DNA of 64,000 bases from contig NW_024067695.1 of NCBI RefSeq assembly GCF_009389715.1, forward strand, positions 1,116,001-1,180,000, written 5' to 3'. The translations under genes were made by a program, and so were the position numbers. The notes beneath the pieces are model-generated. The model was given only the letters and a program-made list of their open reading frames with translations. It was not told where the DNA came from and did no database searches. The DNA is from Phoenix dactylifera (lineage: Eukaryota > Streptophyta > Magnoliopsida > Arecales > Arecaceae). Shown piece after piece: positions 22,084 through 33,498 of this stretch (position 1 is the stretch's first letter; each line of letters opens with the position of its first letter).

Positions 22084-22251
22084 GGCTCTTTAGAGTGAGA
22101 AACTTTGAGGAGAGAGAAAGGTCTGTCAAACCTAACGGCTCTCTTCATCGGTGGTCGGTGAAAGCTCTGCTGTTGCCTGGTGTTTGGCGGAGATCGAGGC
22201 GGGTTTCGTGTTTGCTGGCTCTTGTGTTTGTTTGTTGTTTCAGGAAATCCA

Positions 22252-24277
22252 ATGGCCCGAAAGAAGGGGAAGCAGTCGATGGTTGGGTCGACGGGCTCAG
22301 TAGGGGAGCAGCGTCGGGGTCGTCGATGGTGGAAGGCAAGGATTCGATGGAGCTGCCGGCGGTGCTGATGACGAGGATGTGGGCGGAGGTTGCAGCTCAA
22401 GAAAAAGGTATGAATTCGGGGTGGAAAGGGGAGCGACCCATTGGCCGGGTGCAACCTGGCCCTTGGGTTACTCACTGGCTGACGGAGATGGAGGTGGCTC
22501 GTTTGAGCCAACACTTCTCGTCGGTCTTCGAGCTCCCAGAGAAGCCCATCGAGGCTGCCCGCTGGGAGTAGGAAGGACTAGCGTTGGTCAATCGGAGCCT
22601 CGGCTAGCGGGTGTCGGTCGAGTGGGTGGCCAAGGATGTGGCTGCCCGGCTGAAGAAAATAGGGGAGGTGGTGGCGGTTACCCTAGCTGAAGACCACTTT
22701 GCGCTGCGGTTCCGGTCGCCGGAGGTCCGGGACCACGCCCTGTTGGAGGGGCCTTGGGTGGTGGCGGGGCAACTTTTAGCCATGGAGCCGTGGAGGCCGG
22801 AATTTCTACCTAGGGAAACTCCGGTAAAGACGGTGGTGGTCTGGCTCCGGCTACCCGGGCTTCCTCCAGAGTATTGGTCGACCTCGACCATTCTGGAAAT
22901 CGCTGCCAAGGCAGGGCGGCCATTGGTAGTGGACGGAGTCATAGAGGGGCACCGAGCTATGGGCTTCGCGCGTGTTAAGGTGGCGATTGATGCCTCCGAT
23001 CCTCTCCTCCCAGGAATTCGGATACTCGGGAGGACAAAAGCTCTCTGGTAGCCGTTTGTCTTTGAGAGCATCTCGGATCTCTGCATTCGGTGCGGTAAAA
23101 TCGGACACCTCAAGCTAGGGTGCCGGTTCGGGGTTCCGGCACAGACGGAAGTGAGCGCACCGGGGGAGGAGGTTCCCGGGCCGATCTATGTTCCGTGGTT
23201 GGTGACATCCCGTGCCTGGCAGCCGCGGGAGAAAGGGCCGCCGCAACCGGGGAAGGTAGCTGAGCCCTCAGTTGGGTTGCCCCCTTCTCGGCCGTCCTCG
23301 CCGGTTGCTTCGCCCAGCCCTCCGATGTCCCCGCCGGACCTAGAGGGTTGGCAAAAGCCAACCAAAGTGGCCCGTCGCCACTCCCCGCTGGTGGTGGTAG
23401 GGGCCCTGTCTTCCAGTGGGCAGGAAGAGGGTTTCCGAGTTGACACGGTCGGCGACACACTCGTGGGATGTGTTGACTCGGAGACTGGGGGGGTAGGACT
23501 GGGCCGCCTGGGGTTCGGGCCGGCCAGTTGGATCAGGCCAAGCCGAGTGCTGGGTTGGTGGGCCAGCACACGGACCAGTCCAAGAAGCGGCCCAGAAACG
23601 CTGGGCCGCTATTGGATGTGGGCCGCCTCCTAGGCCGGGGACGGGCGGGCCACAAGGGAGCCCGCAAGGCACGTGAGCCCCGCGTGGTGCATGCGGTGAA
23701 CCGCGCGACGGGTTCCCAGGCCCGTCGCGCCGTGGTCAGCGCGGGCCCCAATTTGGCTGGGCCACGCGCGGAGGCCTCTGGGAAGGCCCCTGTGGGTGGG
23801 GGCCTTCCACTGTTCACGGCCCATTTGGGCTCTACGGGGCCTACCATTGGGCCTGATCCGCTGGCCGAGCTGGTGGGACCCAGTGCGTCTGGTTTCCAGT
23901 TTAGGGCCCAGGCCCCGGGGGTGGTTCCGCCGTCCGAGATCCCTACTACTCTAGGCCCTCTAGAGGTGGATGTGGGATAGGAGGATGGTGCCTCGAGCGG
24001 GCTCGATTTGGGCGACGCGACTATGGCTAGTGGGTTCCCTGTTTGCGTAGACTGCCCTATAAGGGACCCTCTGGTGGGGCGGGACGCGCCTGCACTTGTG
24101 GAGCCCGGGGTAGGTGACTCGAGTGGTTTTGAGGGGGCGGTTAGCAGGTCCGCGGACCACTCGACGGTCGTTCAACGGGTGAAGGCGACAGTGTTGCGAG
24201 TCGTGTCCGGGGCTAGTGTGGATGAGGGTCAGTGGGACGATCCTTATCACGAGGTGGTGATGGATCCTGCGGCCTAG
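22252..24277 (+). pseudogene. LINE ORF1: nucleic-acid-binding protein (DUF4283, CCHC)
   Basis: The probable start is MARKKGKQSMVG at 22252. A DUF4283-type core follows (22611-23049: WVAKDVAARLKKIGEVVAV, then VWLRLPGLPPEYW and GRPLVVDG), and then a CCHC zinc knuckle CIRCGKIGHLKLGC at about 23083-23124. The rest is a proline/glycine-rich tail. In plant L1 elements this protein binds the LINE RNA and acts as a chaperone in the ribonucleoprotein. In-frame stops at about 22569, 22605 and 23049, plus at least two frame changes, break it. The tail is GC-rich and repetitive in sense. Confidence 0.8.
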
Positions 24278-24318
24278 AGGGTGGATGTGCCTGTGGCCGA
24301 CCTCTCGGATTTTTCCCT

Positions 24319-27300
24319 ATGAGGATTCTTGCATGGAATTGTAGAGGGCCGGCTAAGCCGGCCTTCATGTCATCCTTTAGGAGGTTGGTTCAGATCCATA
24401 CCCCAGAGATCTGCCTTCTCTATGAAATATGACTATCCGGTAGAGGACTGGGTCGTGTATTACGGCGGTTTGAGGTTGATTGAAAGTCATATGTAGTTGA
24501 ATCCCAAAGGTTGTCCGGGGTCATTGTGGCTCTGTGGAAGCGGGGTGTGGCCACAGTCGATGTATTCCATAACTGCTCCCAACAGGTCCTGATGATTATT
24601 TTGGAACCTAATGTTGCACCATGGGTCTTGAGCGGTGTGTATGCTAGTACTGACCATCGGACTAGGAGGGTTTTGTGGGATGAGCTCACCCACTTAATCG
24701 CTCAGGGTCTTCCGACGGCGATAGTGGGTGATTTCAATTGCATCTTGGAGGGGAGTGAGAAACGAGGAGGTTGGGCTTTCATTGACACTGTGGATAGGAG
24801 GGAGTTCCGCGATTTTCTCTCGCGTAATAGCCTAGTAGATCTAGGTTTCTCCGGCCCGCAGTTCACTTGGTGTAATAACCAGTTCGGTCGAGCCAGGATG
24901 TGGGAGCGGCTTGATAGGGCTGTTGCTTCCACTGACTGGCTCATCAGATTTCCTTCCTACAGGGTTAGTCATCTACCCCGGATTGCTTCAGACCACTGTC
25001 CTTAATTGATTTCGACGATATCAGGTTCTAGTCACCAGTGCCCCTTCCGCTTCGAGAAGGTTTGGCTGTCTCTCCCTCAATCCTGAGACATTGTCCAAGG
25101 AGCTTGGAGTCTGCCAGTTCGCGGTGATGCCATGCAGAGGGTCTCACGTAAATTGGAATTGACTAAGCGATGGCTACGGCGTTGGAACCATGAGGTAGTG
25201 GGCGATATCTTTAGGAAGTTGGAGGATGTGGAGGCCACGATTGCTGACCTCCAAAGAAGAGAAGATCAGGTGGGCGTGCTCCCCGAGGCTGATATAGTGA
25301 GCCTCCGGGGACTTCTCGCCACTCACCACTCAATCCTGCGTTAACATGAGATCTTCTGGAGACAAAAATCCAGAATTCAGTGGGTCAGAGAGGGTGATCG
25401 AAACACTAGTTTCTTTCACCGCTCTACGGTTATCAGAAGGCAGAGGAATATGATTCGATCCTTGCGGGGTGAGCAGGGCCACCGAGTGGAGGGCGATTCG
25501 GCCATCAGCCATATCCTGCTCGATTCTTTTGCTCTCGTTGGACGGAGGATAGTGGGTCTAATCCTGCCAGCCAGCTCCCGGGGGCTGATTCCCAAATTGA
25601 TATGACTGAGAATGCTATGTTGTTTCGACCAGTGATGGACGGGGAGGTGCGTGAGGCTATCTGGGCACTGGATGAGGATAGGGCTCCTGGTCCAGATGGC
25701 TTCCCACCTTTCTTCTTCCGGAGATACTGGGGTATCATCCGGACTGCAGTGGTGGAAGCCGTCTTGTGTTTTTTCAGTCGGGCAAGGATGCCTGACAATT
25801 GGAAGGCCATATTTGTCACGCTTATATCAAAGCGTTAGGACGCAGCCAAGCCGAGCCACTGTAGGCCGATCAGTTTGTGCACAACTTTATACAAAGTTGT
25901 GGCAAGAATACTGATGGATCGTATGAAGCCCTTCCTCCCTGGCATCATCTGTCAGGAGCAGGATGCTTTTGTGAGAGGTAGGAGTATTTCTAATAACGTC
26001 ATGGTGGCCCAACAGATGATGTGGAATGTTGGACGGGCCTCGAAGCGGCGAAGCCTGATGGCTGTCAAGCTGGATATGGAACGAGCTTATGATAGAATCA
26101 GGTGGAGCTTTCTTAGGCTGGCTTTAGTTTGCTTCCCCTGCCCGGCATTCCAAAGTCATGGGAGGACACCACCCCGGCAGATCGGGAAAAAGTTTTGAGA
26201 ATCTGGGGTTCCATGAGATATGGATTGGGTGGGTTCTGGGGTGTGTTCGGGGATCGAGGTTTTCTATCTTGGTCAACGACTCTCCATCTCCATTTTTAGT
26301 TCTACTATGGGGCTTCGGCAGGGATGCCCGTTATCTCCGTACTTGTTTATCATTTGTTCTGATGTCTTGTCTCGGTCGTTACGGGCTGCGTGCGCCGCCG
26401 GAGAGCTGGGGGCTTATGTCCCAGCTCTAGGGGCCTAGCCGATATCACATGTACTCTTTGCCGATAACTGCCTCCTCCTGACTCAGGCTCGCGTAGCGGA
26501 TGCTCAGGCTATCAGGAGGGTTTTGGCTGTCTACTGCACTGTATCCGATCAGAGAGTGAATGCCCAGAAATCCTTCATCTCCTTCAGCCTAAGTACGTCA
26601 CTTGGGGTTCGACGGGGGATTCGGAGGATTCTGGAGATGCCCGAGCAGGACGGGACCTGGACCTATCTGGGTGTTCCGATCTCGGGTAGGAGATTTTGAG
26701 TTTTCGAGTGCACCGGGCCGGTGCAACGGGTCCAAAGTAGACTAGAGGGTTGGTGGGCAGCGTCCCTATCTATGATGGGCAGAGTTACGCTGATTCGATC
26801 TGTATTGGGCTCCATGCCCATCTATCTTATGGCAAATACGGTGGTGCTAAGGTCTGTTCTACTGAAGATTGAGCGACTTCTTCGGAGCTTCTTATGAGGC
26901 TCCCATGGAGGAGGCCATGGGGTGCACCTGGTGGCATGGAAGAGTATCTGCCTCCCCCTCAGGGAGGATGGTGTCTCTCTTGGAGAGAGGAGAGCTGCTC
27001 CTTGCCCGGCATGCTTCCTGCTTCATCCTGGAGCCGCAGGGGTTTTGGAGCCGGATCATGACTATCCGTTATGGGGGGTAGGCCCAGAGGGCTAGTGTCC
27101 GATTTCTGTTCACCTAAAAATATGCTAAACAGATCGTTGTTAGAATTGACAAACAAAGTTTAAATTAATTTTACTCTTACCTGTTCTACTCGAAGAATAG
27201 TGGTTGTAAGAGGTCGATCCACAGGAAGGCGATTGGAGTTGCATAAAAATTAGAACATTCACTCAGATTTAAAATTGATTTTTGAATAACAAAAGAAAAA

Positions 27301-30300
27301 CATTATGTCGGGGATGATGATAGATTCTCTAGTCTATCAGAGAATCTTCTTTATTTAAAAATACTAAAAAGACAAGTACTTAGAAGTCAAAGAGCATTTA
27401 TAAATTCATGAAATATTTAACTATTCAAAGAAAAATTTTGGCATAAATTAAAATGGATGAAAACAAGTGCTAAGAAGATCAAAAGCCTAGAACATAAATT
27501 GCATAAAAGAAAATTTAATGTATTGCATCAAAGAAGAATTAAAAGATTGCATTAAAAAAAAATAAAAATTAACTTGAACCTAGAACAAGAATTGCATGAA
27601 AAAGAAATGATAGATTTGATAAAAAGAAAATTCATTACCAATAAAAGTGGAGATTGGAAACCTAATGTTTCTTCTCTTTTACAAATAACATAAAAAAATA
27701 AAACAAAAAGCTTCTCCCTCTCGTTAGAACATAATATATATATTTTTTATTATTTTCTTCCCCAAAAATAGAGCTTCCTCTGTTTTTTTTCTTTCTCACT
27801 TCTCTCCCCAAACAGAGCCTTTCTTCTTCACGCTCCCGGCTCCTCCTTGGACCCGCCGGCCACCACCACTCCGAGCTCCCTTCTCCTTCCCTCTTCCTCT
27901 CCTTAAATAGGTCGCCCACCCCCTGATGGACAGCGACGAATCCTTTGATGGAGGGGTAACGGATGCTTGATCAATGGGGATCCGATTGCTTGGGGGCTGG
28001 GATTTGGAAACGAAAGGAGGAGCCGATCTTGGATGAGCCGCTGGGTGCTTGGATCATGGTGCTTGCAGACGCGGAGGCTTGAAGCGTGGGATGCATCACC
28101 GGCTTCAAAGGAGGCGGACTCGGGAGCTTGATTTGTGGGATTGCTTGGATGTGGAGGCTTGATCCGTGGAAGATGAGTACGGATGGGAACTTGGGCTGCT
28201 GGCAGTGACGCGGACGAGCGGATCATGCGAAGGAGGCTGAGCTAGGAGGGGACGCGATGCAGGGGCTCTCGAATCCGGAAGAGGGGGACGCGGTGCGGGA
28301 TTGCCGGATCACGGAAGAGGGGAACGCATGCGGAAGGTGGGGAGAATCACGGGCGGCTGAAACAGCTTCTTGAATCGGCGCATATGGGAGAGATGAAGGC
28401 CTGCGGGATCGCCGGGAGGAATGCTTCATGGATGGAAGAAGATCCATCTTCTTCTTTGGCCCACGGACGGATGCGGGATCCGTGATGAATGCGGACGGGC
28501 GCTTGGGATCTCGCTTGACTGAATATGGGTCATGTGCCAGTTTCTGCAATGGAATTGGATTTTGGAAGAAGGTCTGGGACTTTCTTTGCCCTCCTGAGAG
28601 GGGAGCTGGGAGACACCAAGTTCCATCCAATTAGTCATATAGATAAAAAATAGTGTGATATGAAATTTGGCTTATAGACGGACAGACTTAGTTCGTCACG
28701 AGTCATCTGTTCTGACTGGAGGTCAATTGCAAGTCTTTCAAGTCATGGGTCACCCAGCACCTCATAGTTATGATATGGTCAAATTAGATTTGCCCAAAAT
28801 TCTTTCCCAAAAGCACAAAGAAATTGGACCCAATTCGGACCCGAACTCGACTCGGACCCGACCCGATCTTCAACCGGGTCGGATCTGGGAAGGGATCCTT
28901 CTGAAGTCAAATTTGTACTCAATGTGCATTTTATCTCTAATTTATTATAATCTATGTCAAACCTAAATATAATATTAATCTAGTGAATTTATTATTATCG
29001 GTTAGCAACAATACTAATTTTAGTGATATATAGGTCGCACTTTTGTGCTCTCATCAGCTGGGCCCGAGGAGGGCGGAGATGCTCCTTCCTATGGCGTGAG
29101 ACAACTAGGTACTTGCCATTGGTGTTGAGTCACACCCGATGGCTGCTAGGCGACGGACTTAGCATCGATGTGGCCGGGGACCTATGGGTCGATGGCCTTC
29201 CTCTGTAGCTTTGGCCGACTACGGTTAGTGTCGAGGCTGGGGAGGGTCTACAGGTCTGTGATCTCATGACCTCCGGAGCGGCTGGCTGGGATGAGATTCG
29301 GTTGGCCCGTTTCTTCAGGCAGTATTTGGCGGAGCGGGTCCGCTCACTCTCTTTACCACAGAGTGGTGGACTAGATGTACGTGTGTGGAGTTCTTCGACC
29401 AGATCCAGGATCAGGATGGGCGATCTCTCCCGCATCCTTAGGCAGAAGTACGAGCCTGGCCCGGATTGTGCCTGAATCTGGCGATTGGGGCTCCACCCGA
29501 GGGTAGCGTTGTTCCTCTGGAAGGTGGTTTGGGACCGTCTTCCTACGAGAGCTGTACTTGGAGGTCGAGGTGTGAGGATCCCATTAGTGTATGGGGCTTG
29601 TGGCGTGGCCGAGACGGTGGATCATGCCCTGTTTCGGTGCACATGGGCTAGAGGTATTTGGCGTCTGGCAAGGGTCCCACAGGTGGTATGGCGCTATAGG
29701 GACCTGTTCTTACAGGCCATGCGTCAGGGCTCGGAGTCCCCGGTGCTTCGTCAGGAGGCTGTTCGAGCGAGCTGCACTGCCTACCAGATCTGGCTGGCCA
29801 GGAATGTTCGCACTTTCGGCGAACGACGTATGTCGCCGCGATTTGTGGTCGAGAGTGCCCGTGTTCAGGCGGCAGAGCTGTGTTACACCATCCCTGTTGG
29901 AGGGACCTTGATAGCTCGGGACATCTGGGGTTCCTACTCTGCTTCGGCAGTATCCCGTACGGTGTTTTTCACCTGGGAGCCCCCACCTCCGAGTTTCCTC
30001 AAGGTCAACTTTGATGGTCTGTCCTGGATGGTGGCACGTGGGGAGGCGCGGGTTTTGTTATTCGGGACCCGTCTGCTAGGGTTGTGGCTGCCGGTGGCAG
30101 TCAATTATTTGACACTTCGGTTCCGAGTGCGAAGTTGAGAGCAGCCTAGGCGGGCCTTCGCCATGCCTAGTGTGTCTTATAGGCTAGGTCCATCATTTTG
30201 GAGGGTGATTCAGCCACCTTCATCAGTTGGATCCGAGAGGGTCCAAGGGGTGGCGGTAGTGACCATCCCTTGCTCCGTGACATTTGGGCTATGGCGAGAG

Positions 30301-30398
30301 ATGGATGGGCCTTTCAGGCCAAGCATATTTACCGTGAAGGTAATGGTGCTGCGGATTGGGTAGCTGCATATGTAGCTTGTCACTCCGGAGATTGGTGA
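24319..30398 (+). pseudogene. LINE ORF2: endonuclease-reverse transcriptase-RNase H
   Basis: The start MRILAWNCRGPAKPAF at 24319 is the typical N-terminus of the APE-like endonuclease. The catalytic region continues at 24511-25005 (AIVGDFNCILEG, DRAVAS, ASDHCP). Reverse transcriptase lies at about 25600-26700: APGPDGFPPFFFR, RPISLCTTLYK, KLDMERAYDRIRW, GLRQGCPLSPYLF, and the catalytic loop FADNCLLL at about 26456-26479, where the usual FADD has become FADN. After the LTR insertion come zf-RVT (29500-29660, with AETVDHALFRCTW) and RNase H (29990-30398, VNFDGL ... HIYREGNGAADWV). Many stops and frameshifts are present, so it cannot move itself. At the insertion point the two halves join in sense except for one frame change. 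Confidence 0.88.
27096..29056 (-). mobile_element. Solo LTR (~1.96 kb, probably Ty3/Gypsy) inside LINE ORF2
   Basis: The plus strand begins TGTCCGATTTCTG and ends GTGCTCTCATCA, that is TG...CA ends. Flanking 5-mers GCTAG (27091-27095) and GCTGG (29057-29061) form a target duplication with one mismatch. No internal region is present, so two LTRs probably recombined to one. The motif CGATCCACAGGAAGGCG near 27215-27231, just inside one end, resembles a block seen near LTR ends of plant Tat/Athila elements; the Ty3 assignment rests on this and on size. It is GC-rich in the middle (27840-28620). Confidence 0.8.
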
Positions 30399-30520
30399 TG
30401 GGGAGTTGCCTTTGGCACTCCGAGGTATCCTATTTTTTGACTTTATTGGGTATATCCATTCCCATCAGGTATCATCCACCCACATTAGCAAAAAGAAAAA
30501 AAAAAAAATCTTGCTCGAAC

Positions 30521-31820
30521 TGAATTCTAGATGCTTAAGTCAGAGAAGAAATATATGGTGGGAGAAAAAAAGGAAATTAGCAATAGTAAAGAAATTGGAG
30601 AAACTTGTGGTTGTCTTACTCTTAAAGTGAAGGTTTTAGGTGTATATAGATAGCCATGAGGTTCGGAATCCTCTGATAATTGTGCTGTAACGGATTATGA
30701 TCGTATGATCACCTCTAAGAGACATGCAGAACTGTTCATAATTACACATTAACCTTCTTAAGACGGTAAAGCTGTTGTCTTAGGTAGGAGGGCTCAGGAT
30801 TGCCTGAGACGATTGTTGAGCTGAATAGTTGTCTGATCGAGCTGCAGGACTCAAAGATATTGGGTGATATGTGACTTTAGATCTGGCCATGTTACATCAA
30901 GAAGTTGTAGCGTATATCCGAGTTGCCATGTTAGCTATAAACTGAATGAATCTGGTGGTGATGATGTTAGTTTTTGCCGCACCATAATCTATGATAATAA
31001 CAAACTTTTTATAATCTCTAGAACACTGCTACCCATGCTAGCTCGGAACAAAACGCCTACACGACTTCATAATTTTGGGTTATATTCTCACGGCATCAGC
31101 ACAACGATCACGAGAAAGCATGAGTAGTTCCATGCCTGTTTAAGAGCCCAACAACTGATCCACTGGTGGCTGTTTTTTTATTTTCTTTTAATAAAGTCCT
31201 GACTGTAATAGCAATCTTGATGTCATGGTCCCTAGGCTCAGTTCCAGACTCCAGAGCCATCTCCGGCTCTCCCTCATGATAAGGCGATCTTCCCCAAAGA
31301 GAAGCTACAGTCCCTGAAAGGTGTGCTCAATCATGGACCCGGTAAAGATCAATGGGCGTGTCTCCCAATTGGACGGTCCAGATTCACCTTCCACACATTT
31401 AGGGCCCAGACGGACCTCCTGCGAAACTAGCCGTTGCTGCAAAAACAAAACAGCACCTCTTTGCTGTTTTCAAATTCCCTCGCCCCATTCGTTCATGTCC
31501 GCGCAAACGACTTGTACGGACCTGTTTAACCAGCCCATATTTGGACTTTATCTGCGGACTCCTTTAACCTGCATTCCACCCGAGGAACATTAAAACTGTT
31601 CTCCTTTTCCTTGCCTCATATAGTCCCAAATCTTTTGAACTGTGGGATCGAAGCTGAAGAGACCGTTTCGTCGGCTTCAGGGTCCAGCCCCACCCCCCCA
31701 AACCCCTTCCTCAAAGTTTCAAAGCAAATGATCTTGGATTTCTCCCAGTCGTTCGTTTCCTATTAACGGCGGCGGACGACTAAAAAGAAGTGAGGGAGAG
31801 CAAGAACACCGAAGCCGGCA
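30521..31820. other. Intergenic and promoter region of the CHUP1-like gene
   Basis: No gene seen from 30521 to about 31600. The last 200 bp before the start codon is a leader region (C-rich at 31688-31706, purine-rich at 31780-31806). No strong TATA box was found; CATATAG at 31617 is a weak candidate. Confidence 0.4.
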
Positions 31821-33446
31821 ATGGTGGCCGGACGCGTGAAGGCAGCGATGGGGCTCCAGAAGAGCCCTGCGACACCGAAGCCCGAGACCCCGAGGCGCTC
31901 TTCCAGCTCCCCCGCGCCATCGACGAACTCGAAGTCGACAGTCTTCTCCCGGTCGTTTGGGGTTTATTTCCCTCGCTCCTCCGCCCAGGTCCAGCCGCGG
32001 CCGCCGCACGTGGCGGAGCTCCTCCGCCTCGTAGAGGAGCTCCAGGAGAGGGAGTCCCGCCTCCTAACCGAGCTCCTTGAACAAAAACTACTCAAAGAGA
32101 CCGTCGCCGTCGTCCCCTTCCTCGAGAGCGAGATCACCTCCAAGAACAACGAGCTCGGCCTCTGTAGGAAAACCATCGAGAGATTGGAGGCGGAGAACAG
32201 GGGGCTTAGGATCGAGCTCGAGGTCTCGCAGTCCAAGATCCGCGCGGAGGAAGAGGAGCGGCGGCGGAAGGAAAAGAGGGTTCAAGAAATGGCAGCCGAG
32301 ATCGAGAACTTGAGGAGGGCGATCGCGGAAGACGGGAGGAGGCTTGGCCGCGGAACAGAGGAGATGGACGAGTGCTCGTCTTCTCTCTCCCAGAGGTTTC
32401 GGGGGCTGGTCGACGCCTCGTCGAGATCGAGTCTCGTCAAAAATGTTAGAAAACGCCCCAAATCCGCCGACATTGCTCCGAATCCGGAGGTCAAGAAGCC
32501 AGGTTTCACTAATGGGGAAAGTGAAAGGGCGCAACAATCTCGCTGCCATAAAGAAGTGATTTCAAAACCTCAAACACCTAAAATTCCGAATCCTCCACCT
32601 TTGCCCTCTTTTTCTTCCAACTCTTCTTTCACTTATACTACTTCTTCGTCTTCTTCCTCGGAGTCGACCGCCGGGTCTGGAAGTGGAGCTCTGAATCTAA
32701 CGGGACTGCCGCCAATCCCGCCTCCGGTACCAGCGGGAGGTGTCGGTCCAGGCGGCGGAGCCCGGCCTGGTCCGCCTCCTCCACCACCGCCCCCGCCGCC
32801 GGCGAAAGGGGCGAGATCGGCCATGGCGGCGGCGTGCGTGAGGCGCGTGCCGGAGGTGGTGGAGTTCTACCATTCGCTGATGCGGAGGGACTCAAAGAGG
32901 GATTCCGGCGTCGGCGGCGTCGGCGGTGGAGTACCGGAAACACCTAGCTCTGCGAACGCGCGGGACATGATCGGCGAAATCGAGAACCGGTCCGCTCACC
33001 TCCTCGCGGTAAGTCCCGTCGCCTGCCTTCCCTCCCGTCGGCCGTTTCCGAATTTACGAAATTGCCACTATTCTGAGGTCAGTCATGGATCGTTCAACGG
33101 CCTAACTGAAACGTAGTGCTGTAAAATGACTGAACTACCCTTGTTGGCCTAATAGTTCGTGCCGCAATCCATCGTAGGTCAGCGTGGGGTCGTGCGGCGG
33201 CTCAGTAGCCGTTGTAATTTTTTTGACCAACTTGTCCTCACAAGATACCGATGTCATATCATTGCACGAATCTAGACGTCCGATTTTCATCTTCTTCCAA
33301 ACCCTTACAGATAAAGATGGACGTAGAAACACATGGCGATTTCATCCGGTACCTCATTAAGCAAGTGGAGAACGCCGCTTTCACCAACATTGAAGACGTG
33401 GTGGCCTTCGTCAAATGGCTTGACGACGAGCTCTCCTGCCTGGTAT

Positions 33447-33498
<52 letters not shown>

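Larger units (their letters stand above)
22084..30509 (+). mobile_element. Full-length L1-type LINE with 11-bp TSD, split by a solo LTR
   Basis: CTTGCTCGAAC at 22073-22083 is repeated exactly at 30510-30520, directly after an A-rich tail (30490-30508). Between them lie, in order, a ~170-bp 5' untranslated region, ORF1 (DUF4283 plus CCHC knuckle) and ORF2 (endonuclease, reverse transcriptase, zf-RVT, RNase H), the standard order for plant L1 elements. The 8.4-kb span contains a 1.96-kb LTR insertion (27096-29056), leaving about 6.46 kb of LINE. Both ORFs carry many stops and frameshifts. The 3' terminus differs from the copy at 396-2264, so they may be different subfamilies. Confidence 0.93.

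Noticed and set aside
29485-30138. 217-codon frame that could pass for a host RNase H-like protein
   Set aside because: It lies within the LINE bounded by the 11-bp duplication and aligns with the zf-RVT and RNase H parts of the other LINE copies.
31790-32080. 96-codon frame overlapping the CHUP1-like start
   Set aside because: Shadow frame in GC-rich exon 1; the overlapping frame carries the conserved N-terminus and coiled coil.
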